From the NCBI RefSeq assembly GCF_005222915.1, contig NZ_STFX01000031.1, positions 62,001-126,000 of the forward strand: 64,000 nt of DNA, written 5' to 3'. This document shows positions 31,859-40,910 of the stretch, in pieces. The position numbers and the translations under genes are program-made. A model generated the notes under the pieces. That model was not told the DNA's origin. It saw only the letters and a program-made list of their open reading frames with translations, and searched no databases. Source of the stretch: Rhizobium sp. FKL33 (GTDB lineage: Bacteria > Pseudomonadota > Alphaproteobacteria > Rhizobiales > Rhizobiaceae). Within the stretch, counting starts at the first letter, position 1, and each line of letters opens with the position of its first letter.

Positions 31859-33511
31859 ATGAGTGAGCGCATGCGACGGGCTTTGAGGCGTTTGACCGCC
31901 TGGCGGATTGGCGCGGTTCCCACTCTGCGCCGGCCGCCGGATCGTTTGCTGGTGGCGCCGACAGATTTGCGCGCCGCCGATCCCTTCGTCGCCGAGGAGA
32001 TTGCCGAGGGACGCTTTCCGCTGGCGGGGCGGCTGCTGGTCAGCGAGGGGCGTTCGCCCTTTCTTCTTGAATTGCCGTCGAAGGAGTTCGCCAACCGCCT
32101 GCATGGATTTTCCTGGCTCCGCCATGTCCGCGCCTCCAGAAACGACGCGCATGCGGCGATCGCGCGGCGCCTGACGGATGAATGGCTCGCGGCGCATGGC
32201 CGCCAGATGTCGGGCTTCGTCTGGGAGCCGGGGCTTGCGGCGCAGCGGCTGATCGCCTGGCTGTCGCATTCCACGGTGCTGCTCAAGAACACCGACATGG
32301 CTTTCTACAAACGCTTCCTGCGGTCGATCTCCGATCACATCCGCTATCTCGAAGCGATGACGCCGTCCAGCGCCGACGGTCTGCCACGTCTGATCGCCCG
32401 CATTGCGCTCGCCATGGCCTCGCTTGCCACACCGACCTCGCCGAAACGCGTGGTGAAGGCGGCTGAGCTTCTCGACGCGGAACTGGAGCGGCAGATCCTT
32501 GCCGATGGGGGACACATCTCGCGCAATCCGCGCGCCGGCTTGGAAATCCTGCTCGATCTGCTGCCGCTGAGGCAGACCTATGTCAATCTCGGCCATGATC
32601 TGCCGGTGCGGCTGGTGCCGACCATCGACCGGATGTTTCCGGCGCTGCGCTTCTTCCGGCATCAGGGCGGGGAATTGGCGCTGTTCAACGGCGCGACCTC
32701 GACGCTGGCCCGTGAATTGATGTCGGCGCTGCGCTATGACGAAACGGCGGGCGCGCCGTTCAAGGCGCTGCCGCATATGGGATATCAGCGGCTGTCTGCG
32801 GGCAGCGCGGTGGTGCTGATGGATGTCGGCCTGCCGGTTTCGCCCGATATGTCGCGCGAGGCGCATGCCGGCTGTCTCTCGTTCGAACTGTCGTCGGGAA
32901 AATACCGCTTCATCATCAATTCCGGCTCGCCGCATTTCGCCGGCGAGCATTATCGCCAACTGGCGCGGGCCACGGCGGCGCATTCGACGCTGACGCTGAA
33001 CGACACGTCCTCTGCCCGCATGGTCAAAAGGAAGAGCGAGGGCGCGCCTTTTCTTGAAGGCCTGAGTGAGGTGAAGCTCCGCCGTCACGACGGCGAGGAA
33101 GGCGGCCAGGCGGTGGCTGCGGCGCATGACGGCTATGTCGGCCTTTTCGGGCTGGTGCATGAGCGCACGATCAGCATCAACTCCACCGGCGCGCTGCTGC
33201 GCGGCAAGGATCGCCTGAGAAACGCCGACGGGTCCGATGTCGGCGAAGACCGGCTCGACAAGGTGTCGATCCGTTTTCACATCCATCCGCAGATCGAGAT
33301 CAGGCGCATCGATGAAAACGAAGTCCGGCTCGTCGCGCCGGACGGCGAACAATGGACTTTCGTGTGCATGGACGCCGAGGTGCTGATCGAGGACGACGTG
33401 TTCTTCGCCGATCCCAGCGGCGTTCGCGCCAGCCGTATGCTGGAGCTTTCCTATACGGCCGGTCTTCTGCCGGAAATCCAATGGGTCCTGACCCATCGCG
33501 GGCCGGGCTGA
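31859..33511 (+). CDS. Heparinase II/III-like protein
   Basis: A 550-residue protein of the heparinase II/III family. It has an N-terminal alpha-helical (alpha/alpha toroid) part to about residue 310 and a C-terminal beta-sandwich part containing AHAGCLSFELSSGKYRFIINSGSP and HSTLTLNDTSSARM, typical of the family core. No signal peptide is evident from the chosen ATG, which is odd for a polysaccharide lyase. The gene is often found beside purH and rsmB in rhizobia; its substrate is unknown and a cell-envelope glycan role is inference. Confidence 0.85.
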   Translation: MSERMRRALRRLTAWRIGAVPTLRRPPDRLLVAPTDLRAADPFVAEEIAEGRFPLAGRLLVSEGRSPFLLELPSKEFANRLHGFSWLRHVRASRNDAHAAIARRLTDEWLAAHGRQMSGFVWEPGLAAQRLIAWLSHSTVLLKNTDMAFYKRFLRSISDHIRYLEAMTPSSADGLPRLIARIALAMASLATPTSPKRVVKAAELLDAELERQILADGGHISRNPRAGLEILLDLLPLRQTYVNLGHDLPVRLVPTIDRMFPALRFFRHQGGELALFNGATSTLARELMSALRYDETAGAPFKALPHMGYQRLSAGSAVVLMDVGLPVSPDMSREAHAGCLSFELSSGKYRFIINSGSPHFAGEHYRQLARATAAHSTLTLNDTSSARMVKRKSEGAPFLEGLSEVKLRRHDGEEGGQAVAAAHDGYVGLFGLVHERTISINSTGALLRGKDRLRNADGSDVGEDRLDKVSIRFHIHPQIEIRRIDENEVRLVAPDGEQWTFVCMDAEVLIEDDVFFADPSGVRASRMLELSYTAGLLPEIQWVLTHRGPG

Positions 33512-33605
33512 GCCTCTTATGACCGGACAGGCTCGAAAGCGGGTTTAAACCGCGCGCCGCCTGTGCTAACGGCGCGGCAGACATCGCTTTCAGGGGGCTC
33601 ATGGC

Positions 33606-35219
33606 ATGGCCGTGCAATCGAAACGAATTCCCGCGCCGGATCTGGTCGCTGTGAAGACCGCGCTCATCTCGGTCTCGGACAAATCAGGCGTGGTGGAGCT
33701 GGCCCGCGAACTGGTCGCGCTCGGGGTCGCCATTCTGTCGACCGGCGGCACGTTCAAGGCGCTGTCGGACGCCGGCCTGGCCGTCACCGACGTCTCCCAG
33801 GTCACCGGCTTTCCGGAAATCATGGATGGCCGCGTCAAGACGCTGCATCCGAATGTGCATGGCGGCCTTCTCGCCATCCGCGACGACGCCGATCACCGGA
33901 AGGCTATGGCGGATCATGGGATTTCCGCGATCGATCTGTCGATCATCAATCTCTATCCTTTCGAAGAGGTCCGGGCCAAGGGCGCCGACTATCCGGAAAG
34001 CGTCGAGAATATCGACATCGGCGGCCCGGCGATGATCCGCGCTTCGGCCAAGAACCACGCCTATGTCACCGTCATCACCGATCCGGCCGATTACGCCACG
34101 CTGATCGGGCATCTGAAGTCCGAGGGCGGAACGCCCCACCGCTTCCGCCAGCTGATGGCGCAGAAGGCTTACGCCCGCACCGCGGCCTACGACACCGCCA
34201 TCGCCAACTGGATGGCCGAGGATCTCGGCGTCGAGGCGCCGCGCTACCGCACTGTCGGCGGCGTGCTGCGCGAAGAAATGCGCTACGGCGAGAACCCGCA
34301 TCAGAAGGCGGCCTTCTATGTCACCGGCGAAAACCGGCCGGGCGTGGCCACCGCCGCGCTCCTGCAGGGCAAGCAGCTTTCCTACAACAATATCAACGAC
34401 ACCGACGCGGCGTTCGAGCTGGTGGCGGAATTCGCGCCCGAAAAGGGTCCGGCCTGCGCCATCATCAAGCACGCCAATCCTTGCGGCGTCGCGACCGGCG
34501 GCTCGCTCAGGGAAGCCTATCTCAAGGCGCTCGCCTGTGATTCGACCTCGGCCTTCGGCGGCATCATCGCCTTGAACTCGCTGCTCGACGCCGAAACGGC
34601 CCAGGAAATCGTCAAGCTGTTCACTGAAGTGATCATCGCACCTGAGGTTTCCGACGAAGCCAAGGCGATCATCGCGACCAAGCCCAATCTCCGGCTCCTG
34701 ACCACCGGCGCGCTGCCGGATCCGCGTCATCCGGGTCTCACGGCCAAGACCGTGTCCGGCGGCCTGCTCGTGCAGGCGCGGGACGCAGGCGTGATCGACG
34801 ATGTGACGCTGAAGGTCGTGACCAAGCGCGCGCCCACAGCCCAGGAGATCGAGGACCTGAAATTTGCCTATACGGTGGCCAAGCATGTGAAGTCGAATGC
34901 GGTGGTCTACGCCAAGGACGGGCAGACCGCCGGCATCGGCGCCGGCCAGATGAGCCGGGTCGATTCCGCCCGCATCGCCGCGATCAAGGCCGAGGATGCT
35001 GCCAAAGCAGCCGGCTGGGCTGAACCGAAGACCCGCGGCTCGGCTGCGGCATCGGAGGCCTTCCTGCCCTTCGCGGACGGGCTTCTGTCGATGATAGCCG
35101 CCGGAGCTACCTCGGTCATTCAGCCGGGCGGCTCGATGCGTGACCAGGAGGTGATCGACGCGGCGGACGCTCATGGCGTCGCCATGGTGTTTACCGGCAT
35201 GCGCCACTTCCGCCACTGA
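33606..35219 (+). CDS. purH: Bifunctional AICAR formyltransferase / IMP cyclohydrolase
   Basis: A 537-residue PurH that carries out the last two steps of IMP synthesis. The N-terminal MGS-like IMP cyclohydrolase domain has LISVSDKSG and STGGTFKAL, then [17 protein letters not shown]. The C-terminal AICARFT domain contains [23 protein letters not shown] and the catalytic KHANPCG near residue 291. The protein is complete. It ends at a clear terminator. I looked for a ZTP riboswitch in the 94-base leader and saw none. Confidence 0.98.
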   Translation: MAVQSKRIPAPDLVAVKTALISVSDKSGVVELARELVALGVAILSTGGTFKALSDAGLAVTDVSQVTGFPEIMDGRVKTLHPNVHGGLLAIRDDADHRKAMADHGISAIDLSIINLYPFEEVRAKGADYPESVENIDIGGPAMIRASAKNHAYVTVITDPADYATLIGHLKSEGGTPHRFRQLMAQKAYARTAAYDTAIANWMAEDLGVEAPRYRTVGGVLREEMRYGENPHQKAAFYVTGENRPGVATAALLQGKQLSYNNINDTDAAFELVAEFAPEKGPACAIIKHANPCGVATGGSLREAYLKALACDSTSAFGGIIALNSLLDAETAQEIVKLFTEVIIAPEVSDEAKAIIATKPNLRLLTTGALPDPRHPGLTAKTVSGGLLVQARDAGVIDDVTLKVVTKRAPTAQEIEDLKFAYTVAKHVKSNAVVYAKDGQTAGIGAGQMSRVDSARIAAIKAEDAAKAAGWAEPKTRGSAAASEAFLPFADGLLSMIAAGATSVIQPGGSMRDQEVIDAADAHGVAMVFTGMRHFRH

Positions 35220-35237
35220 GGCCAAAGCCTATCTTTG

Positions 35238-35270
35238 AACCCGCCTTTCTTACCGGAAAGGCGGGTTTCT
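35238..35270. terminator. Terminator between purH and UMF1 transporter
   Basis: Twelve-base arms AACCCGCCTTTC (35238-35249) and GAAAGGCGGGTT (35256-35267) followed by TTTCT. It serves purH and abuts the stop of the convergent transporter gene. Confidence 0.8.
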
Positions 35271-36649
35271 CACGCCTTGTTTCTGGCGGGATAGGGCGTG
35301 GCGATCAGCAATACGAGGCCGACGACGAAGAACACGATCAGCGAGGCCATGCCGACCCGGGCCGAGCCGCTCGCCCAGATCATCAGGCTGTTGAGGCCGG
35401 TGGCCATGAAGGTGGTCGCCCGGCCCGACAGCGCGTAAAGGCCGAAATAGCGGCCGGCCTCCTCCGCATCGACGCTGCGCGACATAAAGGAGCGCGACGA
35501 GGCCTGGACAGGCCCGAAAGCCAGACCGATCAGCAGGCCGAACAGGATGTAGATTTTTTCGCCCTGGGTGCTGAACAGGCCCGCCGTGTCGCCTGGAACC
35601 AGCGGGATCAGGCCGAACAATGTGAAGTCGCGGGTGGTGGAGATATCGCCGATCGTGGCGATCAGCAGGAGGATCAGGCAGAGAATGACGACATTCTTGG
35701 AGCCGAAGGCGCCGTCGAGATGGCCTGCGGCCCAGCAGCCGAAAATCGCCACCACCGCCAGCATGATGCCGTAGATGCCCACTTCCGTGGTTTCCCAGCC
35801 GAACATCGCCGCGCCATAGGCGCCGCCGAGGATCAGCAGGCCGTTGACGCCGTCCTGATAGATCATCCGGGCGATCAGGAAGCGCAGGAGTGGCTTACGC
35901 TCGCCAAGCGACAGGATCGCGCTGCGCAATTCGCGCAGCCCCTGGCCCACTGCGCGGCCGATCGGGACGCTCTTGCGGATATCGGACGTGAACAGGAACA
36001 TCGGTAGAATGAAGATGAGATACCAGATCGCCGAGAGCGGTCCTGTGACGCGCGCATCCTCGCCCTGGGCCGGGTCGAGACTGAAGATCGGGTCGAGGCC
36101 GATGAGGGTCTTGCCCGTCTGCGGCGAGCCGGCCATGAACAGCAGCACGGCAAACAGCGACACCAGCCCGCCGGCATAGCCGAGGCCCCAGGCGATGTTC
36201 GATATTTTGCCGGCATTGGCGTTGTCCACCAGCCGCGGCATCATGGAATCGTTGAAGACGATCGAGAACTCCGCCGCGATCGAGGCGAGCACGATCAACA
36301 GGCCGATGAACAGAACGGAGCTGCCGGGGGCGGCCTGCCACAGCAGCAACAGCGACAGGATCTTGACCACGGCGAAGGCGCCGATCCAGCGCTTCTTGTA
36401 GCCGCTCGCATCCGCGATCGCTCCCATCACCGGCGCGAGCAGCGCGATGATGATAGAGGAGACGACGTTGATATTGCTCCAATATTGCTGGCCCTGATCG
36501 GGATCGGCGACCATGCGCGAGACGAAATAGGGGCTGAAGATGAAGGTGATCACCACGGTAAAGAAGGGCTGCGCCGCCCAATCGAACATCATCCATCCAA
36601 AAATGGCCGCCCGGCTCGGCTTTTCGGCCGTCGTCTCCGCAGTCTTCAT
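35270..36649 (-). CDS. MFS transporter, UMF1 family
   Basis: A 459-residue membrane protein with about 12 hydrophobic segments. The N-terminus MMFDWAAQPFFTVVITFIFSP is diagnostic of the UMF1 (YxiO/Atg22-related) branch of the major facilitator superfamily. Family members are permease-like, and the substrate is unknown. The ATG at 36649 is chosen because homologues start close to the signature; a much longer in-frame extension upstream runs through the pdxY promoter and reads as noise. It is divergent from the pyridoxal kinase gene. Confidence 0.88.
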   Translation of the reverse strand: MKTAETTAEKPSRAAIFGWMMFDWAAQPFFTVVITFIFSPYFVSRMVADPDQGQQYWSNINVVSSIIIALLAPVMGAIADASGYKKRWIGAFAVVKILSLLLLWQAAPGSSVLFIGLLIVLASIAAEFSIVFNDSMMPRLVDNANAGKISNIAWGLGYAGGLVSLFAVLLFMAGSPQTGKTLIGLDPIFSLDPAQGEDARVTGPLSAIWYLIFILPMFLFTSDIRKSVPIGRAVGQGLRELRSAILSLGERKPLLRFLIARMIYQDGVNGLLILGGAYGAAMFGWETTEVGIYGIMLAVVAIFGCWAAGHLDGAFGSKNVVILCLILLLIATIGDISTTRDFTLFGLIPLVPGDTAGLFSTQGEKIYILFGLLIGLAFGPVQASSRSFMSRSVDAEEAGRYFGLYALSGRATTFMATGLNSLMIWASGSARVGMASLIVFFVVGLVLLIATPYPARNKA

Positions 36650-36799
36650 CACATTCCCGTCGCGCTTTCTAATCTGGCGTTTCACCGTGGCATGGCCTTG
36701 AGTCCCGTTCAAGCGCGGCATTGCGATTGTCCGGATCATAAAAGGTTGACAATTTCTTGCACTGCGGCAATCAAGGCTTGGAAAAGGCGGGGTAGAGTG

Positions 36800-37675
36800 A
36801 TGGACAATGACGCGCCGGCGGAAATCGTCGCCATTTCCAGCCAGGTGGTCCGGGGGTCGGTCGGCAATCGCGCCGTCGTTTTCAGCCTGGAGGCCATGGG
36901 CCATCCGGTGCTGTCGCTGCCGACGGTGATCCTTCCCTGGCATCCCGGGCATGGGCCCTCGACCCGAATTCCACTGCCCGACGACGGTTTTGCCAACATT
37001 CTGGATGACATTGTGGCGTCCCAGTATGCCGGCGCCGTCCGCGCGGTCATCACGGGCTATTTCGCCACGCCCGGCCAGGCGCAGGCCGCAGCGATTTTCA
37101 TCAGCCGGCTCAAGGCGCTCAATCCGGGCCTTCTCTATCTCTGCGATCCTGTGATGGGCGACGATGGCGGTCTCTATGTATCCTCGGCGACCGCCGGCGC
37201 CGTGCGCGATCAGCTGCTTCCGCTGGCCGACATCGCCACGCCCAATCGCTTCGAACTCGGCTGGCTGGCGGGGGCGCCGCTCGACAGCAATGCGCAGGCG
37301 CTGGACGCCGCGCTGGCGCTCGGGCCGCGGCGCGTGCTGGTGACGTCAGCGGTGGCGATGATGGCCGGCGGCACGGGAAATCTGCTTCTCACGGAACGCC
37401 ATGCGCTGCTCGCCGAGCATCGGATGGTCGACAACGCCCCCAAGGGCCTGGGCGACCTCACCGCCGCCCTGTTCCTGTCCCGCATCATCAAGGGCGACAG
37501 CGACGAACGCGCCCTGCAGATGGCCACCGCGTCGGTGTTCGAGGTTCTGGCGCGAGCGGTCAAGCGCGGCTCTGACGAGCTCATGCTGGCCGAGGATCAT
37601 CACAGTTTTTCGACGCCGATGGCGATGGTGCAGATGCGTCATCTCCTGCATCCCTCGCGTAAACGCACATCATGA
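36800..37675 (+). CDS. pdxY: Pyridoxal kinase (PdxY-like)
   Basis: A 291-residue ribokinase-fold enzyme that phosphorylates pyridoxal to PLP for B6 salvage. Family features: AISSQVVRGSVGNRAVVF near the N-terminus (pyridoxal-binding serine and the VxGxVGN loop), YLCDPVMGDDGGLYV (residues 113-127), ATPNRFELGWL, and an anion-hole loop APKGLGDLTAALFL with the catalytic aspartate. The loop has GLGD where GTGD or GVGD is usual. It overlaps the carbonic anhydrase start as ATGA. Confidence 0.9.
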   Translation: MDNDAPAEIVAISSQVVRGSVGNRAVVFSLEAMGHPVLSLPTVILPWHPGHGPSTRIPLPDDGFANILDDIVASQYAGAVRAVITGYFATPGQAQAAAIFISRLKALNPGLLYLCDPVMGDDGGLYVSSATAGAVRDQLLPLADIATPNRFELGWLAGAPLDSNAQALDAALALGPRRVLVTSAVAMMAGGTGNLLLTERHALLAEHRMVDNAPKGLGDLTAALFLSRIIKGDSDERALQMATASVFEVLARAVKRGSDELMLAEDHHSFSTPMAMVQMRHLLHPSRKRTS

Positions 37676-38367
37676 AAGGAATAGACGTGACCGGTTTTCC
37701 TTCGCAATTGCTGGAGGGCTACAGCGCCTTCATGAGCGGCCGCTATTCCGGCGAATCCGACCGCTACCGCAAACTGGCTGAAAAGGGCCAGACGCCGACC
37801 ACCATGGTCATCGCCTGTTGCGATTCCCGCGCGGCTCCGGAGACGATCTTCGATTCCGGACCCGGCGAACTGTTCGTTGTCCGAAACGTCGCCAATCTCG
37901 TGCCGCCCTATGCGCCGGACGAGAACTATCACGGCACGTCTGCGGCGCTCGAATTCGCCGTCCAGTCGCTCAAGATCCGCGACATCGTCGTCATGGGACA
38001 TGGTCGCTGCGGCGGCATCCACGCGGCGCTGAATTACGGCGGCGAGCCGCTGTCTCCCGGCGACTTCATCGGCAAATGGATGGGACTGTTGCGGCCGACT
38101 GCGGAAGAAGTGCAGCACTACACGTTCATGACGCCCGCCGAACGTCAGCGCACGCTCGAGCGTGTCTCGATCCGCAACTCGATCGCCAATCTCAGGACCT
38201 TCCCTTGCGTCTCGATTCTGGAGGGCAGGCAGAAGCTCCGCCTGCACGGCGCCTGGTTCGATATTTCGACGGGGGAATTGTGGGTGATGAATCCGGAGAC
38301 CGGCGATTTCATCCGGCCCGATCTCGAGGCGATCGAGAAGAAAGACGACGCCGAGCAGACGTCTTGA
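37672..38367 (+). CDS. can: Beta-class carbonic anhydrase
   Basis: A 231-residue zinc enzyme interconverting CO2 and bicarbonate. Zinc ligands are visible in ACCDSRAAP (near residues 48-56) and GHGRCGG (near residue 108), the Cys-His-Cys set of beta carbonic anhydrases; the catalytic Asp-Arg pair is in CDSR. Length is typical of the plant-type cluster. The start overlaps the pdxY stop, so the two are translationally coupled. A C-terminal charged tail ends the protein. Confidence 0.95.
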   Translation: MKGIDVTGFPSQLLEGYSAFMSGRYSGESDRYRKLAEKGQTPTTMVIACCDSRAAPETIFDSGPGELFVVRNVANLVPPYAPDENYHGTSAALEFAVQSLKIRDIVVMGHGRCGGIHAALNYGGEPLSPGDFIGKWMGLLRPTAEEVQHYTFMTPAERQRTLERVSIRNSIANLRTFPCVSILEGRQKLRLHGAWFDISTGELWVMNPETGDFIRPDLEAIEKKDDAEQTS

Positions 38368-38424
38368 GTATTTTGGCGACGGCGGCGGGTCCAGCCCCTC
38401 GCCGTCGCCTTTTCTTGTCGGTCT

Positions 38425-39246
38425 CTACTGACCGTCGATCTGCGCGCCCATAATGGCGATCGCCTGCTGATAGACGGTCGCGGCGTTCCAGCCCTGGATG
38501 GCGGCGAAATTCGGCTCGCCCGGCTGATAGCCGGCGCCGGCGCTCCAGCCATGGCCGCGCAGGAAGTTGGCGGTCGAGGCGAGCGCGTCGGCGCGGGAGC
38601 CGACGAGATTGATATGGCCGTCGCCATCGCCGTCGACGCCGTAGGTCACGACATTCTTGGGCAGGAACTGGGTCTGGCCGATTTCGCCATGGGCGGCGCC
38701 GCGCGCGTTGATCTGCAGATCGCCGCGTTCCACCAGCTTCAGAGCGGCGTAGAGCTGTTCGGTGAAGTAAGCCGACCGGCGGCAGTCGAAGGCCAGCGTC
38801 GAGACAGCCGACAGCGTGTGCTCATTGCCGAGATAGGAGCCGAAACCGGTTTCCATGCCCCAGATGGCGATCAGCGGGCCGGCGGGAACGCCAAAGCGGG
38901 ATTCGAGATGGTTGAACAGAGCTGCGTTGGCGGAGCGCATCTTCTTGCCGCGTGAGACGATGGTGGTCGCGCCGCGCTTGCGCATGAATTCGTCGAGGCT
39001 CAGCTTGAAGCTCTTCTGGCCGCGGTCGGCGCGGATGGTCGCCCGGCTGTAGGAGACCGACGAGAAGACCTTGTCGAGCGTACGACCGCTGATCCCCTGG
39101 TTCGCCGCTTCCGTCTTGAAATTAGCGACCCAGGCTTCGAAGCCCTTGGACGTGTTGCCGCAGGCTGCGGCATGCGCCGCCGGAGCGGCAAGAAGAGAAG
39201 CCGCGACAGCCATGCCTGCGGCCAGTTGCTTGGAAATCGAAATCAT
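38425..39246 (-). CDS. Lytic murein transglycosylase (MltB-like)
   Basis: A 273-residue secreted transglycosylase of the SltB/MltB type (GH103-like). A signal peptide with an AAPAAHA-A cleavage region is at residues 1-26. The catalytic glutamate is in IWGMETGFGSYLG near residue 122, and the substrate groove has GEIGQTQFLP with YGVDGDGDGHINL. No lipobox is present, so it is periplasmic and soluble. The ATG at 39246 gives the signal peptide; longer in-frame starts do not. It lies downstream of asd on the same strand but with a hairpin between. Confidence 0.88.
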   Translation of the reverse strand: MISISKQLAAGMAVAASLLAAPAAHAAACGNTSKGFEAWVANFKTEAANQGISGRTLDKVFSSVSYSRATIRADRGQKSFKLSLDEFMRKRGATTIVSRGKKMRSANAALFNHLESRFGVPAGPLIAIWGMETGFGSYLGNEHTLSAVSTLAFDCRRSAYFTEQLYAALKLVERGDLQINARGAAHGEIGQTQFLPKNVVTYGVDGDGDGHINLVGSRADALASTANFLRGHGWSAGAGYQPGEPNFAAIQGWNAATVYQQAIAIMGAQIDGQ

Positions 39247-39332
39247 CAGCGCCTCACCCAGCGGAACGGCGCGACAGGCGCCGATTCGGTCTAAATTAGT
39301 TACAAGTCTCCCGGCTCCATCATCAAGACGAA

Positions 39333-39362
39333 ACCCCGCGAGAATGACGTTTCCCGCGGGGT
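39333..39362 (-). terminator. Hairpin after asd, possible terminator
   Basis: Arms ACCCCGCG (39333-39340) and CGCGGGGT (39355-39362) enclose a 14-base loop. On the asd strand only TTTCGTCTT follows, a weak T tract. It lies about 40 bases past the asd stop. Confidence 0.55.
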
Positions 39363-39402
39363 CCATACTTCGATTCCGGGTCACATATTCGTGAGACTTT
39401 GC

Positions 39403-40425
39403 TTATGCCGCCTTTAGCAAGCCACGGTTAATAAGTAGTTCCGCGATCTGCACCGCGTTGAGGGCCGCGCCCTTGCGCAGGTTGTCGGAAACCACCCACA
39501 TGTTCAGGCCGTTCTCGACGGTCGCGTCCTCGCGGATGCGCGAGATGTAAGTCGCGTCTTCGCCGGCGCATTCGTACGGCGTCACATAACCGCCGTTCTC
39601 ATGCTTGTCGATGACGAGGCAACCCGGCGCTTCGCGCAGGATTTCGCGGGCCTCGTCGGCGGTGATCTCGTTTTCGAATTCGATATTCACCGATTCCGAA
39701 TGGCCGATGAACACCGGCACGCGCACGGCGGTGCAGGTGACCTTGATCGCCGGATCGAGCATCTTCTTGGTCTCGGCCAGCACCTTCCATTCTTCCTTGG
39801 TGTAGCCGTCCTCCATGAAGACGTCGATATGCGGAATGACGTTGAAGGCGATGCGCTTGGTGAACTTCTTGTTCTCGATGGGGTCGGCCACGAAGACGGC
39901 GCGGGTCTGGTTGAACAATTCGTCCATGCCGTCCTTGCCGGCGCCGGAAACGGACTGGTAGGTCGAAACCACGACGCGCTTGATCTTGGCGCGGTCATGC
40001 AGGGGCTTCAACGCCACGACCAGCTGGGCGGTCGAGCAATTCGGGTTGGCGATGATGTTCTTCTTGCGGAAGCCGGCCACAGCGTCCGGGTTCACTTCCG
40101 GCACGATCAGCGGCACCTCGGAATCGTAGCGCCAGGCCGAGGAGTTGTCGATGACGACGCAGCCCTGCTGGCCGATCTTCGGAGACCACTTCTTGGAAAC
40201 GTCGCCGCCAGCCGACATCAGGCAGATATCGGTGCCCGAGAAATCATAATTCTCGAGATTCTTCACCACCAGCGTTTTGTCGCCGAAGGAAACTTCGGTG
40301 CCGAGCGAGCGGCTGGAAGCCAGCGCCACGACTTCATCGGCGGGGAAATTGCGCTCGGCCAGAATGTTGAGCATTTCGCGACCGACATTGCCGGTGGCGC
40401 CTGCGACTACGACTTTGAAACCCAT
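39403..40425 (-). CDS. asd: Aspartate-semialdehyde dehydrogenase
   Basis: A 340-residue enzyme reducing aspartyl phosphate to the semialdehyde, the shared precursor of lysine, diaminopimelate, threonine and methionine. The nucleotide loop GATGNVGREM is at residues 9-18; the catalytic cysteine is in NPNCSTAQLV near residue 132; the histidine is in FIGHSESVNIEFE. Complete and typical. A strong candidate for leader-controlled expression because of the Lys/Thr-rich ORF 119 bases upstream. Confidence 0.97.
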   Translation of the reverse strand: MGFKVVVAGATGNVGREMLNILAERNFPADEVVALASSRSLGTEVSFGDKTLVVKNLENYDFSGTDICLMSAGGDVSKKWSPKIGQQGCVVIDNSSAWRYDSEVPLIVPEVNPDAVAGFRKKNIIANPNCSTAQLVVALKPLHDRAKIKRVVVSTYQSVSGAGKDGMDELFNQTRAVFVADPIENKKFTKRIAFNVIPHIDVFMEDGYTKEEWKVLAETKKMLDPAIKVTCTAVRVPVFIGHSESVNIEFENEITADEAREILREAPGCLVIDKHENGGYVTPYECAGEDATYISRIREDATVENGLNMWVVSDNLRKGAALNAVQIAELLINRGLLKAA

Positions 40426-40543
40426 TGTGATCGTCTCTTTCTTTTCTCTCCGCCGGTTGCTGGATCGGAACCGGACCGCAAGACATCGCGTCAGGTTCCC
40501 GCTCCCGGCCTAAAGCCGGGGAGAGAGCGGCGGGCCAGGAACG

Positions 40544-40666
40544 TCAGACGGTTTTCGTCTTCGTTTTGGTGGCCCTGGTTTTGCAAACAGGAGAAAAAAG
40601 CGACCGTCCGCCGGATCGTTGATCCGGACGGCGCATCAGGAGCGAGGCTCGAGCATGGCCAGACAT
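40544..40666 (-). CDS. Candidate Lys/Thr-rich leader peptide upstream of asd
   Basis: A 40-codon frame on the asd strand, ATG to TGA, ending 118 bases before asd. Its last 13 residues, CKTRATKTKTKTV, contain four lysines and five threonines, the two amino acids made from the asd product besides methionine. Three of the four lysine codons are AAA, although the genes here mostly use AAG. This resembles the control region of an amino-acid leader peptide such as thrL. No RNA or conservation data are visible, and an ordinary attenuator with a U tract is not found downstream of the stop. The reading could be chance. Confidence 0.4.
   Translation of the reverse strand: MSGHARASLLMRRPDQRSGGRSLFSPVCKTRATKTKTKTV
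40593..40631 (-). terminator. Stem-loop with T6 tract upstream of asd
   Basis: Plus-strand halves CCGTCC (40604-40609) + GGATC (40613-40617) pair with GATCC (40621-40625) + GGACGG (40626-40631), with a 3-base bulge and GTT loop. On the minus strand the stem is followed after four bases by TTTTTT (40594-40599). It looks like an intrinsic terminator for a transcript that starts upstream of asd, but it lies inside the leader ORF. Confidence 0.55.
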
Positions 40667-40910
40667 GGGCGGTTCCCTTTCGGCGCTCACCTCTACCGGC
40701 TTTTGGTCCGGAGTCAAGACGGCAAGGTTGTTTGGCGTCGCGATAGTGCGGTTGCAGCGCATTTCGCATTGCACCTAATACTTTCGTCATAATCCCAAAG
40801 CCCATCTGCCCGCCCGTGCGACATCATGGCATCCTTCCCTATACGCCGGCAGTCGATGAAGGCCTTGGAGGAAAGGCGCTGTCCGGCATGTTCTGACTGG
40901 AGGATCTCAC

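Larger units (their letters stand above)
40426..40910. other. 485-base intergenic region, asd / MHS transporter
   Basis: The two flanking genes diverge from here. It holds a hairpin CCCGGC (40504-40509) / GCCGGG (40515-40520), the candidate asd leader ORF (40544-40666, minus strand), and a bulged stem with a T6 run (40593-40631). The plus-strand side nearest the transporter has a GGAGGA ribosome-binding sequence but no other pattern I can name. Confidence 0.6.

Noticed and set aside
33512-33605. Possible purine-related (ZTP) riboswitch before purH
   Set aside because: No conserved pfl-motif elements; only a short GC-rich hairpin is visible.
40467-40488. GGAAC-N17-CGTC upstream of asd as an EcfG promoter
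   Set aside because: The -10 element is CGTC, not CGTT, and the plus strand direction leads away from asd.
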